A stretch of DNA of 64,000 nt from Aeromonas piscicola (GTDB lineage: Bacteria; Pseudomonadota; Gammaproteobacteria; Enterobacterales; Aeromonadaceae): positions 59,696 through 123,695 of the forward strand of contig NZ_CDBL01000080.1 of assembly GCF_000820005.1 (NCBI RefSeq), read 5' to 3'. Below are positions 1-11,660 of this stretch, in pieces (within the stretch, counting starts at the first letter, position 1; each line of letters starts with the position of its first letter). The notes below the pieces were generated by a model. It was not told the origin of the DNA, did not search any database, and saw only the letters and a list, made by a program, of their open reading frames with translations. The translations under genes and the position numbers were made by a program.

Positions 1-1293
1 ATCGCACGACACAAGCAGGGGGAAGCAGTCGGGATCTATGCCGTCTGCTCTGCCCACCCGCTGGTGCTGGAGGCCGCCCTGCGGCTGGCGGTACAAGGGG
101 ATGATCTGCTGCTGGTCGAGGCCACCTCCAATCAGGTGGATCAATTCGGCGGCTATACCGGCATGACGCCGGTGGATTTTCGCGATCGCCTGCATCGACT
201 CGCCGCCGAGTGCAATTTTCCCCTGCAACGACTGGTATTGGGGGGGGATCACCTGGGCCCCAACCGCTGGCAGGGGGAGCCAGCCGAGCAAGCCATGGAA
301 CACGCCGAGGTGCTGATCGCCAGCTATGTCGCCGCCGGCTTCAAGAAGATCCACCTCGATTGCAGCATGTCCTGCCTGGGGGATCCAGTGCCGCTCCCCG
401 ATGAGCTGGTCGCCGAGCGAGCCGCGCGGCTGGCCCTGGTCGCCGAGCAGACCTGCCAGGCCGAGTTTGGCTGCTGCGACCTGGTCTATGTGATAGGCAC
501 AGAGGTACCGGTACCGGGCGGCGCCCATGAGACGCTGGCCGAGCTGGCCGTGACCACACCGGAAGCCGCCCGCCATACCTTGAGCACTCACCAGCAAGCC
601 TTTGCCAGGATCGGACTCGACGCCATCTGGCCACGGGTGATCGGCCTGGTGGTGCAACCCGGGGTGGAGTTCGACCACACCCATGTCATCGACTATCGAT
701 CCGACAAGGCCGCCCCCCTCAGCCGGATGATCGAAGCCTATCCCCATCTGGTGTTCGAGGCGCACTCCACCGACTACCAGACCCCGCAAGCCTACTGCCA
801 GCTGGTGCGCGATCACTTCGCCATCCTCAAGGTCGGCCCGGCCCTCACCTTCGCCCTGCGGGAGGCGCTGTTCGCCCTCGCCGCCATCGAGGAGGAGCTG
901 GTGGTTGCCCGTGCCTGCTCGGGCCTGCGCCAGGTGCTGGAGGAGACAATGCTGGATCGCCCCGACTTCTGGCGCAGTCACTATCAGGGCAATGCCAACG
1001 AGTGCCGGCTGGCCCGCGGTTACAGCTATTCCGACCGCATTCGCTACTACTGGCCCGACAGCCGGGTCGACGACTGCTACGCCCGGCTGATCGCCAACCT
1101 GGCCGCCGAGCCCATTCCCCTGCCGCTGCTCAGCCAGCATCTGCCGCTGCAATACCGCAAGGTACGCCAGGGCACGCTGTCGGCCAAGGCCCACGACCTC
1201 ATTCTCGATCAAGTGCAGGAGGTGCTGCGCCAATACGCCCAGGCCTGTGGCACCACCCCCGCCAGTCATTCCCGGCTCACCCCGGTTGCATAA
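1..1293 (+). CDS. kbaZ: Tagatose-1,6-bisphosphate aldolase, non-catalytic subunit KbaZ/AgaZ (5' end outside window)
   Basis: The frame is open from base 1 with no start codon in view, so about the first five residues are missing; an internal GTG at 64 is not the true start because the upstream residues ([20 protein letters not shown]) are strongly conserved in the family. KbaZ/GatZ subunits stabilise and activate the class II aldolase KbaY, which splits tagatose-1,6-bisphosphate into DHAP and glyceraldehyde-3-phosphate. Family signatures seen are SNQVNQFGGYTG-like, [29 protein letters not shown] and [14 protein letters not shown]. It is followed 12 bp later by agaS, and kbaY lies at the other end of the same operon, which fixes the role. 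KbaZ versus GatZ cannot be told by eye, but the GalNAc context favours KbaZ/AgaZ. Confidence 0.93.
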   Translation: MARHKQGEAVGIYAVCSAHPLVLEAALRLAVQGDDLLLVEATSNQVDQFGGYTGMTPVDFRDRLHRLAAECNFPLQRLVLGGDHLGPNRWQGEPAEQAMEHAEVLIASYVAAGFKKIHLDCSMSCLGDPVPLPDELVAERAARLALVAEQTCQAEFGCCDLVYVIGTEVPVPGGAHETLAELAVTTPEAARHTLSTHQQAFARIGLDAIWPRVIGLVVQPGVEFDHTHVIDYRSDKAAPLSRMIEAYPHLVFEAHSTDYQTPQAYCQLVRDHFAILKVGPALTFALREALFALAAIEEELVVARACSGLRQVLEETMLDRPDFWRSHYQGNANECRLARGYSYSDRIRYYWPDSRVDDCYARLIANLAAEPIPLPLLSQHLPLQYRKVRQGTLSAKAHDLILDQVQEVLRQYAQACGTTPASHSRLTPVA

Positions 1294-1305
1294 GGAGTTG
1301 TAGAG

Positions 1306-2475
1306 ATGATCCTCGGTTATCCAGAAGAGACACTGCGCAGGGCCAACGGCCTGGCCACCGCCCGCGAAATCCGGCAGCAACCCGCCGCCTGGCGGGAGAC
1401 TCTCACCATGGTGGAGGAGTGCCGCGCCACCATAGAACACTTCCTGCTGCCCCTGCTGTCGCGGGGCAACCTGCGGGTGATCCTGACCGGCGCCGGCACC
1501 TCCGCCTTTGCCGGCCGGGCTCTGGCGCCCTACCTCTGCGCCAGACTCAATGGCCGCTTCGAGGCAATCGCCACCACCGACATAGTCACAGACCCTGGCG
1601 AATACCTGGCGCAGGATTGCCCGACCCTGCTCATCTCCTTCGCCCGCTCCGGCAACAGCCCGGAGAGCGTGGCCGCCGTCGAACTGGCCAGCCAGCTGCT
1701 GAGCGAATGCCACCACCTGGTGCTCACCTGCAACGGCGAAGGGGAACTCTATCGTCGTTGCCAGAAAGATGCCCGCTCCCTGGCGCTGCTGATGCCACCC
1801 CAGACCCACGACCGCAGCTTTGCCATGACCAGCAGCCTGACCAGCATGATGCTGAGCTGCCTGGCGGTGTTCCTGCCGCGCCAGTTCAATCCTGCCGCCT
1901 GCCAGCCGCTCATCGCCCTGGGGGAAGCCATTTTGCCCCAGGCTGAGCTACGGGTTCCCGAATGGAATCAACCACTGCCAGAGCGGGTCATCTACCTCGG
2001 CAGCGGCAGCCTGCAGGGGGTGGCCCAGGAGGCGGCACTCAAGCTGCTTGAGCTCACCGCGGGTCAGCTGATGGCCATGTACGACTCCCCCACCGGCTTT
2101 CGCCACGGGCCCAAGTCGGCCGTCAACCGCCAGACCCTGATAGTGCTGATGATCTCCAACGATCCCTACACTCGCCAGTACGATCTGGACCTGCTCACCG
2201 AGCTGCGCCAGGACGGCCACGCCGCCCGGGTCGTCGCCCTGGCCGATCGGCCGGATCCGCTCATCGCGGCCGGCGAGCACATCTATCTGCCCACCCCCCT
2301 CAACGGCGACGATGCCGAACTGGCGCTCTGCTACCTGCTCTACGCCCAGTTTTACGCCTTCCACACCGCGCTATTGTTAGGCATTACACCTGACAACCCC
2401 TGCCCGAGCGGCCGGGTCAACCGGGTCGTGCAGGGCGTCAACATCTATCCGTTCAACCAGCAAGGAGGCGTCTGA
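1306..2475 (+). CDS. agaS: AgaS, galactosamine-6-phosphate deaminase/isomerase (SIS domains)
   Basis: This 389-residue cytoplasmic protein has two sugar-isomerase (SIS) domains, with the phosphosugar-binding motif GAGTSAFAG near residue 65 and SFARSGNSPESVA near 108; the second SIS domain carries YLGSGSLQGVAQEAALK. AgaS converts galactosamine-6-phosphate to tagatose-6-phosphate plus ammonia in the GalNAc pathway. An AAGGAG ribosome site sits 6 bases before the ATG. Its stop overlaps the next start (TGATG), indicating translational coupling with the PTS genes. The assignment as AgaS, not a GlmS-like protein, rests on the absence of an amidotransferase domain and the operon context. Confidence 0.93.
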   Translation: MILGYPEETLRRANGLATAREIRQQPAAWRETLTMVEECRATIEHFLLPLLSRGNLRVILTGAGTSAFAGRALAPYLCARLNGRFEAIATTDIVTDPGEYLAQDCPTLLISFARSGNSPESVAAVELASQLLSECHHLVLTCNGEGELYRRCQKDARSLALLMPPQTHDRSFAMTSSLTSMMLSCLAVFLPRQFNPAACQPLIALGEAILPQAELRVPEWNQPLPERVIYLGSGSLQGVAQEAALKLLELTAGQLMAMYDSPTGFRHGPKSAVNRQTLIVLMISNDPYTRQYDLDLLTELRQDGHAARVVALADRPDPLIAAGEHIYLPTPLNGDDAELALCYLLYAQFYAFHTALLLGITPDNPCPSGRVNRVVQGVNIYPFNQQGGV

Positions 2476-2948
2476 TGCCCAACATAGTGCTGAGCCGTAT
2501 CGACGAGCGGCTGATCCACGGTCAGGTCGGGGTGCAATGGGTCGGGTTTGCCGGCGCCAACCTGGTGCTGGTGGCCAATGACGAGGTGGCGGAAGACCCC
2601 ATACAGCAGAACCTGATGGAGATGGTGCTGGCGGAGGGGATAGCGGTGCGCTTCTGGCCACTGCAGAAGGTGATCGACAACATAGGCAAGGCCGCCGATC
2701 GCCAGAAGATATTGCTGGTGTGCAAGAACCCGACGGATTTTCGCACCCTGGTCGCGGGGGGCGTGCCCATCCCCCGCATCAACGTCGGCAACATGCACTA
2801 CGCCGACGGCAAGCGTCAGATCCACAAGACGGTATCCGTGGATGAGACGGACATAGCGGCGTTTCGCGCCCTGCAGGACGCCCACGTCGAGTGCTTTGTC
2901 CAGGGAGTGCCGACCGAACCGGCACAGGACATTTTCAACCTGATCTGA
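2475..2948 (+). CDS. agaV: PTS N-acetylgalactosamine-specific IIB component AgaV
   Basis: This is a mannose/sorbose-family EIIB protein of 157 residues, the usual size. The N-terminal IDERLIHGQV motif carries the phosphorylated histidine (His15), which takes phosphate from IIA and passes it to the incoming sugar. The C-terminal part (VDETDIAAFRAL...FVQGVPTEPAQDIF) is also typical. The ATG overlaps the agaS stop by one base. It works with AgaW and AgaE (membrane) and AgaF (IIA). Specificity for GalNAc is inferred from the operon. Confidence 0.93.
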   Translation: MPNIVLSRIDERLIHGQVGVQWVGFAGANLVLVANDEVAEDPIQQNLMEMVLAEGIAVRFWPLQKVIDNIGKAADRQKILLVCKNPTDFRTLVAGGVPIPRINVGNMHYADGKRQIHKTVSVDETDIAAFRALQDAHVECFVQGVPTEPAQDIFNLI

Positions 2949-2963
2949 TTAAGGACAATTGTG

Positions 2964-3740
2964 ATGGAAATCAGTTTATTGCAAGGGCTCTTGCTGGGCA
3001 TTCTGGCGTTCTTCGCCGGACTTGACCTGTTCAACGGCCTGACTCACTTCCACAGGCCCGTGGTACTGGGTCCGCTGGTGGGCCTGATCCTCGGCGACCT
3101 ACCCACCGGCATACTGGTGGGCGGCACCCTGGAGCTGGTCTGGATGGGGCTGGCGCCGCTGGCGGGGGCGCAACCGCCCAACGTCATCATAGGCACCATA
3201 GTCGGTGCCACCTTCGCCATCACCACAGGGGTCAAGCCGGATGTGGCGGTCGGGGTCGCAGTCCCCTTCGCGGTCGCGGTCCAGATGGGGATCACCTTCC
3301 TCTTCTCGGTGATGTCGGGGGTCATGTCCCGCTGTGACCGTATGGCGGAGGCAGGCGATACCCGTGGCATAGAGCGGGTCAACTACCTTGCCCTGCTGGC
3401 GCTCGGCACCTTCTACTTCCTGTGCGCCTTCATGCCCACCTACTTCGGGGCAGAACACGCCAAGACCGCCATCGACGTGCTGCCCGCCCGCCTCATCGAC
3501 GGCCTCGGGGTCGCCGGCGGCATCATGCCCGCCATCGGCTTCGCCGTGCTGCTCAAGATCATGATGAAGAACGTCTACATCCCCTACTTCATCCTCGGCT
3601 TCGTCGCCGCCGCCTGGCTCAAGCTGCCTGTGCTGGCCATAGCCGCAGCCGCTCTGGCCATGGCCCTGATCGACTTCATGCGCAAGGACCCGGCGCCGCA
3701 AGCCCGCCCCACCCAGGAGGAAACTGAAGATGGTATCTAA
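2964..3740 (+). CDS. agaW: PTS N-acetylgalactosamine-specific IIC component AgaW
   Basis: This 258-residue polytopic membrane protein belongs to the EIIC mannose/sorbose family. Conserved segments include HRPVVLGPLVGLILGD, LVWMGLAPLAGAQPP and GIMPAIGFAVLLKIMMKN, almost identical in pattern to enterobacterial AgaW. The ATG at 2964 was chosen over a GTG at 2961 because family members start MEISLLQ and an AAGGAC site lies 7 bases upstream. With AgaE it forms the GalNAc channel. Its last 11 bases overlap agaE. Confidence 0.93.
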   Translation: MEISLLQGLLLGILAFFAGLDLFNGLTHFHRPVVLGPLVGLILGDLPTGILVGGTLELVWMGLAPLAGAQPPNVIIGTIVGATFAITTGVKPDVAVGVAVPFAVAVQMGITFLFSVMSGVMSRCDRMAEAGDTRGIERVNYLALLALGTFYFLCAFMPTYFGAEHAKTAIDVLPARLIDGLGVAGGIMPAIGFAVLLKIMMKNVYIPYFILGFVAAAWLKLPVLAIAAAALAMALIDFMRKDPAPQARPTQEETEDGI

Positions 3741-4608
3741 CAACACAGCCCGGCAGATCGCCCCGGCGGCCGAGCAACAACCGACCCGCGCCGTCTCCGA
3801 CGACGTCTACGAAGATCAGCAACTGGGGGCCGAGCTGACCCGCCAGGACATCAATCGCTTCGCCTTGCGCTCCCTGCTGTTGCAAGCCTCCTTCAACTAC
3901 GAGCGGATGCAGGCTTCCGGCTGGCTCTACGGCCTGCTGCCGGCGCTGCAGAAGATCCACACCAACCCCAATGATCTCTCCCGGGCCATGAAGGGGCACA
4001 TGGGCTTCTTCAACACCCACCCTTTCCTGGTCACTTTCGTGATGGGCATAGTGCTGGCGATGGAGCGCTCAAAGCAGAACGTCAACAGCATACAGAGCAC
4101 CAAGATTGCGGTCGGCGCACCGCTGGGCGGGATCGGGGATGCCATGTTCTGGCTCACCCTGCTGCCCATCTGCGGCGGTATCGGTGCCGATCTGGCATTG
4201 CAGGGCTCCATCATGGGCGCCGTGTTCTTCTTCCTGCTGTTCAATGTGGTGCACTTCGGCCTGCGCTTCGGGCTGGCGCACTACGCCTACCGCATGGGGG
4301 TCGCCGCCATTCCGCTCATCAAGGCCAACACCCGCAAGGTGGGGCATGCCGCCTCCATCGTCGGCATGACGGTGATCGGCGCCCTGGTCGCCACCTATGT
4401 GCGGCTCGACACCACCCTGGAGATCACCGCCGGTGATGCGGTGGTGAAACTGCAGGCGGACGTGCTCGACAAGCTGATGCCGGCCTTCCTGCCGCTGATC
4501 TACACCCTGGCCATGTATGCGCTGATCCGCCGCGGCTGGAGTCCGCTGCGCCTCATCGTCATCACGGTCGTTCTCGGTATCGTCGGCAAGTTTGCAGGCT
4601 TCCTCTAA
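3730..4608 (+). CDS. agaE: PTS N-acetylgalactosamine-specific IID component AgaE
   Basis: This 292-residue protein is an EIID of the mannose family. It starts with a hydrophilic stretch of about 40 residues, then LTRQDINRFALRSLLLQASFNYERMQ, the domain hallmark, then MGFFNTHPFLVTFVMG and GAPLGGIGDAMFWLTLLPI, and ends in a C-terminal membrane helix. EIID partners EIIC in the permease complex and is unique to this PTS family. The start overlaps agaW by 11 bp, indicating coupled translation. AgaE versus AgaD (galactosamine) is chosen by context; only one IIC/IID pair is present. Confidence 0.92.
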   Translation: MVSNNTARQIAPAAEQQPTRAVSDDVYEDQQLGAELTRQDINRFALRSLLLQASFNYERMQASGWLYGLLPALQKIHTNPNDLSRAMKGHMGFFNTHPFLVTFVMGIVLAMERSKQNVNSIQSTKIAVGAPLGGIGDAMFWLTLLPICGGIGADLALQGSIMGAVFFFLLFNVVHFGLRFGLAHYAYRMGVAAIPLIKANTRKVGHAASIVGMTVIGALVATYVRLDTTLEITAGDAVVKLQADVLDKLMPAFLPLIYTLAMYALIRRGWSPLRLIVITVVLGIVGKFAGFL

Positions 4609-4656
4609 TCCGGTGCCGGCGACAGGCCGGCCCCCTTTGCAGTAAAGGAACACCTT

Positions 4657-5091
4657 ATGTTGGGCATCATCATTTGCGGTCATGGCGGCTTTGCCAGCGG
4701 CATGGAGCAGGCCATGATCCAGATCCTCGGCGAGCAGGAGGCGGTAGTCGCCATCGACTTTCCCGAGTCCTCCACCACGGCCCTGCTGCAGAGCCAGTGC
4801 GAGGCAGCGCTGGCCTGGGTCGACCGTGGCGACGGCGTGGTCTTTCTGACCGATCTGCTGGGCGGCACCCCGTTTCGGGTCGCCTCTACCCTGGCGCTGC
4901 GCCAGCCAGACCGGGAAGTCGTGACCGGCACCAATCTGCAGCTGCTGCTGGAGATGACCATGGATCGCGGCGAGCTGACCCCGTCCCAGTTTCGCGAGCA
5001 AGCCCTGTGCTGCGGTCATCGCGGCCTCACCAGTCTGGTGGACGAGCTGGCGCGCGAGCGGGCCGAAGCGCGGGTCGAGGAGGGTATCTAG
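4657..5091 (+). CDS. agaF: PTS N-acetylgalactosamine-specific IIA component AgaF
   Basis: This 144-residue cytoplasmic protein is an EIIA of the mannose family. The N-terminal strand ends in CGHGGFASGM, placing the phosphoacceptor histidine at residue 9, and the later VFLTDLLGGTPFRVAS motif is characteristic. It receives phosphate from HPr and passes it to AgaV His15. There is a 48-bp gap after agaE, with an AAAGGA ribosome site. The stop codon (TAG) is followed directly by the agaA ATG. Confidence 0.93.
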   Translation: MLGIIICGHGGFASGMEQAMIQILGEQEAVVAIDFPESSTTALLQSQCEAALAWVDRGDGVVFLTDLLGGTPFRVASTLALRQPDREVVTGTNLQLLLEMTMDRGELTPSQFREQALCCGHRGLTSLVDELARERAEARVEEGI

Positions 5092-7136
<2,045 letters not shown>

Positions 7137-7143
7137 CCGGCCT

Positions 7144-7170
7144 GCGGGCTCGCCAGCCTGGTGAGCCCGC
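7144..7170 (+). terminator. Stem-loop after kbaY, no U-tract
   Basis: An 8-bp perfect stem (GCGGGCTC / GAGCCCGC) with a further CCA/TGG pairing inside lies 8 bases after the kbaY stop. No run of T follows. It could be a weak terminator or an mRNA-stabilising hairpin separating the metabolic operon from the secreted glycosidase gene. Confidence 0.5.
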
Positions 7171-7260
7171 ACCAGATCCCGCAAATCCGCCAGCCTCAGG
7201 AGGACGCCAAGCCCCATCACCCCAGTCACACCGCCATTCATCATCTATACGGAGATAAAT

Positions 7261-9150
7261 ATGAACGCACGTACCGCCATGACGCTGCTGGTCCTGCTGA
7301 CCCTGCCCGCCCTCGCCCGGGCCGAGGTGATGTCGCTGCAGGGCAACCAGTACCAGATCAGCGTCAAAACGGATGCCGGAAAATTCCAGGAGATCACCTT
7401 CACCAACAGGGCGAACGGGGATGTCATCCGCTCGAATACCCTGTTCGATATCAAGGGGCTGGATGACAGGCTGACCTCGTCGGCCGACTTCACTGTAGAT
7501 GCGTTTGCCAAAGAGCAGGACCACATTGACATCGCACTGAGCAACGCCGACTTCCTGATCAAGAGCGAGATCCGGCTGGCCAAAGACAAGCGCTACGCCA
7601 GCATCGACTTCTCCCTAGACACCCTCAAGAATGGCAAGCGGATCAACGGCTTCTCCATGCTGCCGTTCCACTCCCAGGCACCCTTTGTCTACGGCGCCAT
7701 CAACAGCTCGCCCATCGTCAGCGACAGCTTCTTCATCACGCCGCAGAATCCGCTGGTCAACACCCGCGCCTACGAGGGGGGCGTCAGCCAGCTGATCCCG
7801 CTCACGCTGCCGCTGGAGCAGGGCAAGCCGCTCACCTATCGCACCTATGTCGGCACCTTCGACGAGGGTCAGCTCAGACGTGACTTCAACGAGTTCATCA
7901 ACGACGCCCGCGACAGACCCTACGCCCCCTATCTGCACTACAACTCCTGGCTCGACATCGGCTTCTTCAACCCCTACACCGAAGCCGACGCCCTGACCCG
8001 CATCAAGCAGTTTGGCGAGGCGCTGGTCACCCGGCGCGGCGTGACCATGAGCGGCTTCCTGTTCGACGATGGCTGGGACGATCGCAAGGGCAACTGGGGC
8101 TTCAGCAAGGACTTCCCGGACGGCTTTCGCAAGCTCAAAACCGCGGCCGAGCAGTATCACGCCCAGCTCGGCATCTGGTTCTCTCCCTGGGGTGGCTACA
8201 ACAAGCCGAGGGATGAACGGGTCTCCCATGCCGCCGAATTCGGCTACGAGCTGAGCGATGGCAAGTTCGCCCTCTCGGGCCCCGTCTACTACAAAAATTT
8301 CCATCAGAAGGTGATGTCGCTCATCCAGGATCAGGGTGTCACCCACTTCAAGTTCGATGGCACAGGCAACGCCAACAAGCAGATCAAGGGCAGCCAGTTC
8401 ACCAGCGACTTCGATGCCGCCATCCACCTGATCTCGGATGCCCGCGCCGCCAACAAGGAGGTCTTCATCAACCTGACCACGGGCACCACGTCCTCCCCCT
8501 CCTGGCTCTTCTTCGCCGACTCCATCTGGCGCGGTGGTGATGACATCAACTTCTATGGCCCCGGCTCCAGGGTCCAGCAGTGGATCACCTACCGGGATGC
8601 GGAGACCTACCGCTCCATCGTCAAGCAAGGCCCGCTGTTCCCGCTCAACTCCCTGATGCTGCACGGGCTTGTCTATGCCAAGCAGGCCAAACATCTGGAT
8701 CAGCAGTCGCCACAAGATTTTGCCGATCAGGCCTGGAGCTACTTTGCCACCGGCACCCAGCTGCAGGAGCTCTATATCACCCCGGAGCTGCTGAGCGGCG
8801 AGAACTGGGATCTTCTGGCCAAGGCTGCGCTCTGGTCGCAGCAGAACCAGGCCGTGCTGTTTGACAGCCACTGGATTGGCGGCGACCCCACCCTGCTGGC
8901 CGTCTATGGCTGGGCGGCGTGGAGCCCAGCAAAGTCTTTCATTACCCTGCGCAATCCTTCGAACCAGCCTCAACAGTTCTTCCTGGAACCGACTCGCCAG
9001 CTTGAAGTGCCAACCACAGAGGCGAAAGGCTTTAATATCAAGCCACTATATGGCGACAACAAAACCGTGCCGACGTCAATCAGCGATGGGATGGTCATCA
9101 AGCTGGCGCCACTGGAGCTCATCACCCTGGAGCTGACGCCCATCAAATAA
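7261..9150 (+). CDS. Secreted clan GH-D (GH36-like) alpha-galactosidase or alpha-N-acetylgalactosaminidase
   Basis: The 629-residue product has a signal peptide (cleavage predicted after ARA, residue 21). The central barrel shows features of clan GH-D: FLFDDGWDD with Asp269/Asp270, then FKFDGTGN, where Asp366 occupies the place of the KxD nucleophile, and RGGDD (Asp427/428), a candidate acid/base region. A beta domain lies N-terminal, and the C-terminus resembles the beta-sandwich of these enzymes. It lies 124 bp after kbaY on the same strand, with a GGAG ribosome site. The context suggests it frees terminal alpha-GalNAc or galactose from glycans outside the cytoplasm to feed the PTS. The family is inferred from motifs, and the exact substrate is unknown. 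Confidence 0.72.
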   Translation: MNARTAMTLLVLLTLPALARAEVMSLQGNQYQISVKTDAGKFQEITFTNRANGDVIRSNTLFDIKGLDDRLTSSADFTVDAFAKEQDHIDIALSNADFLIKSEIRLAKDKRYASIDFSLDTLKNGKRINGFSMLPFHSQAPFVYGAINSSPIVSDSFFITPQNPLVNTRAYEGGVSQLIPLTLPLEQGKPLTYRTYVGTFDEGQLRRDFNEFINDARDRPYAPYLHYNSWLDIGFFNPYTEADALTRIKQFGEALVTRRGVTMSGFLFDDGWDDRKGNWGFSKDFPDGFRKLKTAAEQYHAQLGIWFSPWGGYNKPRDERVSHAAEFGYELSDGKFALSGPVYYKNFHQKVMSLIQDQGVTHFKFDGTGNANKQIKGSQFTSDFDAAIHLISDARAANKEVFINLTTGTTSSPSWLFFADSIWRGGDDINFYGPGSRVQQWITYRDAETYRSIVKQGPLFPLNSLMLHGLVYAKQAKHLDQQSPQDFADQAWSYFATGTQLQELYITPELLSGENWDLLAKAALWSQQNQAVLFDSHWIGGDPTLLAVYGWAAWSPAKSFITLRNPSNQPQQFFLEPTRQLEVPTTEAKGFNIKPLYGDNKTVPTSISDGMVIKLAPLELITLELTPIK

Positions 9151-9185
9151 GCATGGATCCAATCAGCCGGTGGCTGATGCCATAC

Positions 9186-9212
9186 AAAAGGGACGCCGCG
9201 GCGTCCCTTTTT
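9186..9212. terminator. Bidirectional rho-independent terminator
   Basis: A perfect 26-base palindrome (AAAAGGGACGCC centred on GCG) ends in a T-run on either strand. It lies between the convergent glycosidase gene and pdxJ and can serve both. Confidence 0.9.
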
Positions 9213-9235
9213 CATCTCTCATCAACCCAGGTCTG

Positions 9236-9973
9236 TCAGATCCCCTGACGGGCTTCCTGCATCAGCAGGCGCATGTCGCTGACCGCCTTGGTCAGGCCGT
9301 CGAAGGCGGCGCGGCCTATGATAGCGTGGCCAATGTTGAGCTCATAGAGCTCGGGGATGGCGGCGATGGCCTTGACGTTGTGGTAGTGCAGGCCGTGACC
9401 GGCATTGACCTTGAGCCCCTTGCCGGCGGCATAGGAGGCGCCGGCGGCGATGCGCTTGAACTCGGCGTTGCGCTCGGCATCCGTGCTGGCATCGGCGTAA
9501 CGGCCGGTGTGGATCTCGATGAAGGGGGCGCCACTCTCGGCGGCCGCATCGATCTGGTGCGGATCGGCATCGATAAACAGCGACACCTGGGCGCCGATGG
9601 CCGAGAGACGCGTGACCGCATCCGTAATTTTGTCAAGCTGACCGGCCACGTCCAGACCACCCTCTGTGGTCACCTCGGTGCGCTTCTCCGGCACCAGGCA
9701 GACGAAGTGGGGCTTGATGCGACAGGCGATGCCGATCATCTCCTCGGTCACCGCCATCTCCAGGTTCATCCTGGTCTGTATGGTCTGGCGCAGCACCTCG
9801 ACATCACGGTCAGTGATGTGGCGGCGGTCTTCCCGCAGGTGGATGGTAATGCCGTCGGCACCGGCCTGCTCGGCCACGAAGGCGGCCTGCACAGGATCAG
9901 GATACTGAGTGCCACGGGCATTGCGCAGGGTGGCGATATGATCGATGTTCACACCCAGATAGATTTCGCTCAT
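9236..9973 (-). CDS. pdxJ: Pyridoxine 5'-phosphate synthase PdxJ
   Basis: PdxJ condenses 3-amino-2-oxopropyl phosphate with 1-deoxyxylulose-5-phosphate in the last step of de novo vitamin B6 synthesis. The 245-residue TIM barrel shows [37 protein letters not shown] and [11 protein letters not shown], all family hallmarks. The ATG at 9973 was chosen over a longer frame because members start near YLGVNID and an AAGGAGTC site lies just upstream. It is the last gene of the rpoE-to-pdxJ run, 73 bp after recO, as in enterobacteria. Confidence 0.96.
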   Translation of the reverse strand: MSEIYLGVNIDHIATLRNARGTQYPDPVQAAFVAEQAGADGITIHLREDRRHITDRDVEVLRQTIQTRMNLEMAVTEEMIGIACRIKPHFVCLVPEKRTEVTTEGGLDVAGQLDKITDAVTRLSAIGAQVSLFIDADPHQIDAAAESGAPFIEIHTGRYADASTDAERNAEFKRIAAGASYAAGKGLKVNAGHGLHYHNVKAIAAIPELYELNIGHAIIGRAAFDGLTKAVSDMRLLMQEARQGI

Positions 9974-10046
9974 TGATGACTCCTTGAAACACTTCATCTG
10001 TTAACTGTGCGGCTGCCGCCTTGGCGCCAGCGCGGATATCCATATG

Positions 10047-10754
10047 TCACTGTGTGCTGGCTTTGCGCTTCAAGAACAGCTCCCGGCTCTTTAACTGGCG
10101 TTTTCCCAGATAGGGCTGCAGCGCCAGCCGGCTGAAACGCTTGGCCGCCTGCAGCAAGGGAGGCGTATCGAATCGCCCCTCGGCGAAGGCCAGCAGGTGG
10201 GCACCGAGAAACAGGGTACGGGGATCCGGCGCCCGCTCGCAAGCGACAAAGCCCAATTCGCGCTCGAAGCCGTAGAGCAGCTCGGGCTGGATCGCGGACT
10301 CGTCGTCGGCGGCGTATTCGAAGTCCACCGCATAGCCGAGCGCCTGCAGCAAGAGGAACTCGAAGCGGCGCAACGGCAGCTCAGGCGTCTCGCCATCCGC
10401 CAGCGCCATCAGGGCACGGGCATAGGCGTCAAACACCTCGGGAAAGGGGGTGTGGGCTTCCAGCAGGTAGTAGACCAGCTCGTTGAGGTAGAGGCCGTAG
10501 AAGAGGCGATCGCCACCGAGTCGCAAGGAGTGATCCGGACATTCGACCTGGGCGAGATTCTTGAGATCCCCCTTGCCGCGCCAGCTGATGGTGAGCAGGG
10601 AAAAAGGTTGAAGCAGCCCCTTCAGAGGGGAGCGTGGCCCGCGAGAACCGCGAGCCACCAGGGTAAATCGGCCACTATCCTGGGTAAACACCTCGACCAG
10701 CTGACTGGTCTCCCGATAGGGCCGACTGTGGATGACGAAAGCCGGGCTCAGCAA
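10047..10754 (-). CDS. recO: DNA repair protein RecO
   Basis: RecO works with RecF and RecR to load RecA on gapped DNA. The 235-residue product has an N-terminal OB-fold (FVIHSRPYRETSQLVEVFT...GRFTLVARGSRG) and an alpha-helical C-terminal half. The frame is closed by the era stop, so the start must be the TTG that follows that stop directly (TGATTG) or an internal codon; a rare TTG start with coupled translation is most likely. No strong ribosome site is visible. Confidence 0.93.
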   Translation of the reverse strand: MLSPAFVIHSRPYRETSQLVEVFTQDSGRFTLVARGSRGPRSPLKGLLQPFSLLTISWRGKGDLKNLAQVECPDHSLRLGGDRLFYGLYLNELVYYLLEAHTPFPEVFDAYARALMALADGETPELPLRRFEFLLLQALGYAVDFEYAADDESAIQPELLYGFERELGFVACERAPDPRTLFLGAHLLAFAEGRFDTPPLLQAAKRFSRLALQPYLGKRQLKSRELFLKRKASTQ

Positions 10755-11660
10755 TCAGTCATCGCCATAGCCGAGACTGCGCAGGGCGCGCTCGTCGTCG
10801 GCCCAGCCTGCCTTGACCTTGACCCACAGCTCAAGGAACACCTTGTTCTGGAACAGGCGCTCCATGTCGATGCGCGCCTCTGTGCCTATGGTCTTGATCT
10901 TCTCGCCCTTGTTGCCGATGACCATCTTCTTCTGGCCATCGCGCTCCACCAGGATCAGGGCGTTGATGTGATAGATGCCGCTCTCTTCCACCTTGAAGCG
11001 CTCTATCTCCACGGTCACAGAGTAAGGCAGCTCCTCACCGGTGAAACGCATCAGCTTCTCGCGGATGATCTCGGAGGCCATGAAGCGGGAAGAGCGGTCG
11101 GTCACGTAGTCTTCCGGGAAGAAGAAGTTGTTCTCTGGCAGCAGATCCTTGGACCACTCGCGGATCTTCTCCACGTTGGTGCCCTTCTCGGCACTGATGG
11201 GCAGGATATGGGAGAACTTCATCTGCTGGCCCAGCCACTCCAGATGGGGCAACAGGTCTTCCTTGTCCTTGACGTTGTCGATCTTGTTGACCGCCAGCAC
11301 CACGGGACAAGGCAGATGGCGCAACTTGCCGAGCACCATCTCGTCATCCTTGGTCCAGTGAGTGCCGTCGACCACGAACACCACCATGGCCACATCCCCC
11401 AGCGAACTGGTGGCGGCACGGTTCATCAGGCGGTTGATGGCCCGCTTCTCTTCGATGTGCAGACCCGGGGTATCCACATAGATGGTCTGGTAGTTCTCCT
11501 CGGTGTCGATCCCCAAAATCCGGTGACGGGTAGTCTGGGGTTTCTTCGAGGTGATGCTGACCTTCTGGCCGAGCAGCTTGTTGAGCAGGGTGGACTTGCC
11601 CACGTTGGGGCGGCCCACGATGGCGACAAAGCCGCAATAGGTGGTATCTGTATCTGTCAT
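10755..11660 (-). CDS. era: GTPase Era
   Basis: Era is an essential GTPase that binds the 3' end of 16S rRNA in 30S assembly. The 301 residues match the usual length. GTPase motifs are G1 GRPNVGKS (residues 16-23), G3 DTPG, G4 NKID and G5 SAEKG, with a C-terminal KH domain ([12 protein letters not shown]). The ATG at 11660 overlaps the rnc stop as ATGA. A longer upstream in-frame stretch lies inside rnc and is not translated. Confidence 0.97.
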   Translation of the reverse strand: MTDTDTTYCGFVAIVGRPNVGKSTLLNKLLGQKVSITSKKPQTTRHRILGIDTEENYQTIYVDTPGLHIEEKRAINRLMNRAATSSLGDVAMVVFVVDGTHWTKDDEMVLGKLRHLPCPVVLAVNKIDNVKDKEDLLPHLEWLGQQMKFSHILPISAEKGTNVEKIREWSKDLLPENNFFFPEDYVTDRSSRFMASEIIREKLMRFTGEELPYSVTVEIERFKVEESGIYHINALILVERDGQKKMVIGNKGEKIKTIGTEARIDMERLFQNKVFLELWVKVKAGWADDERALRSLGYGDD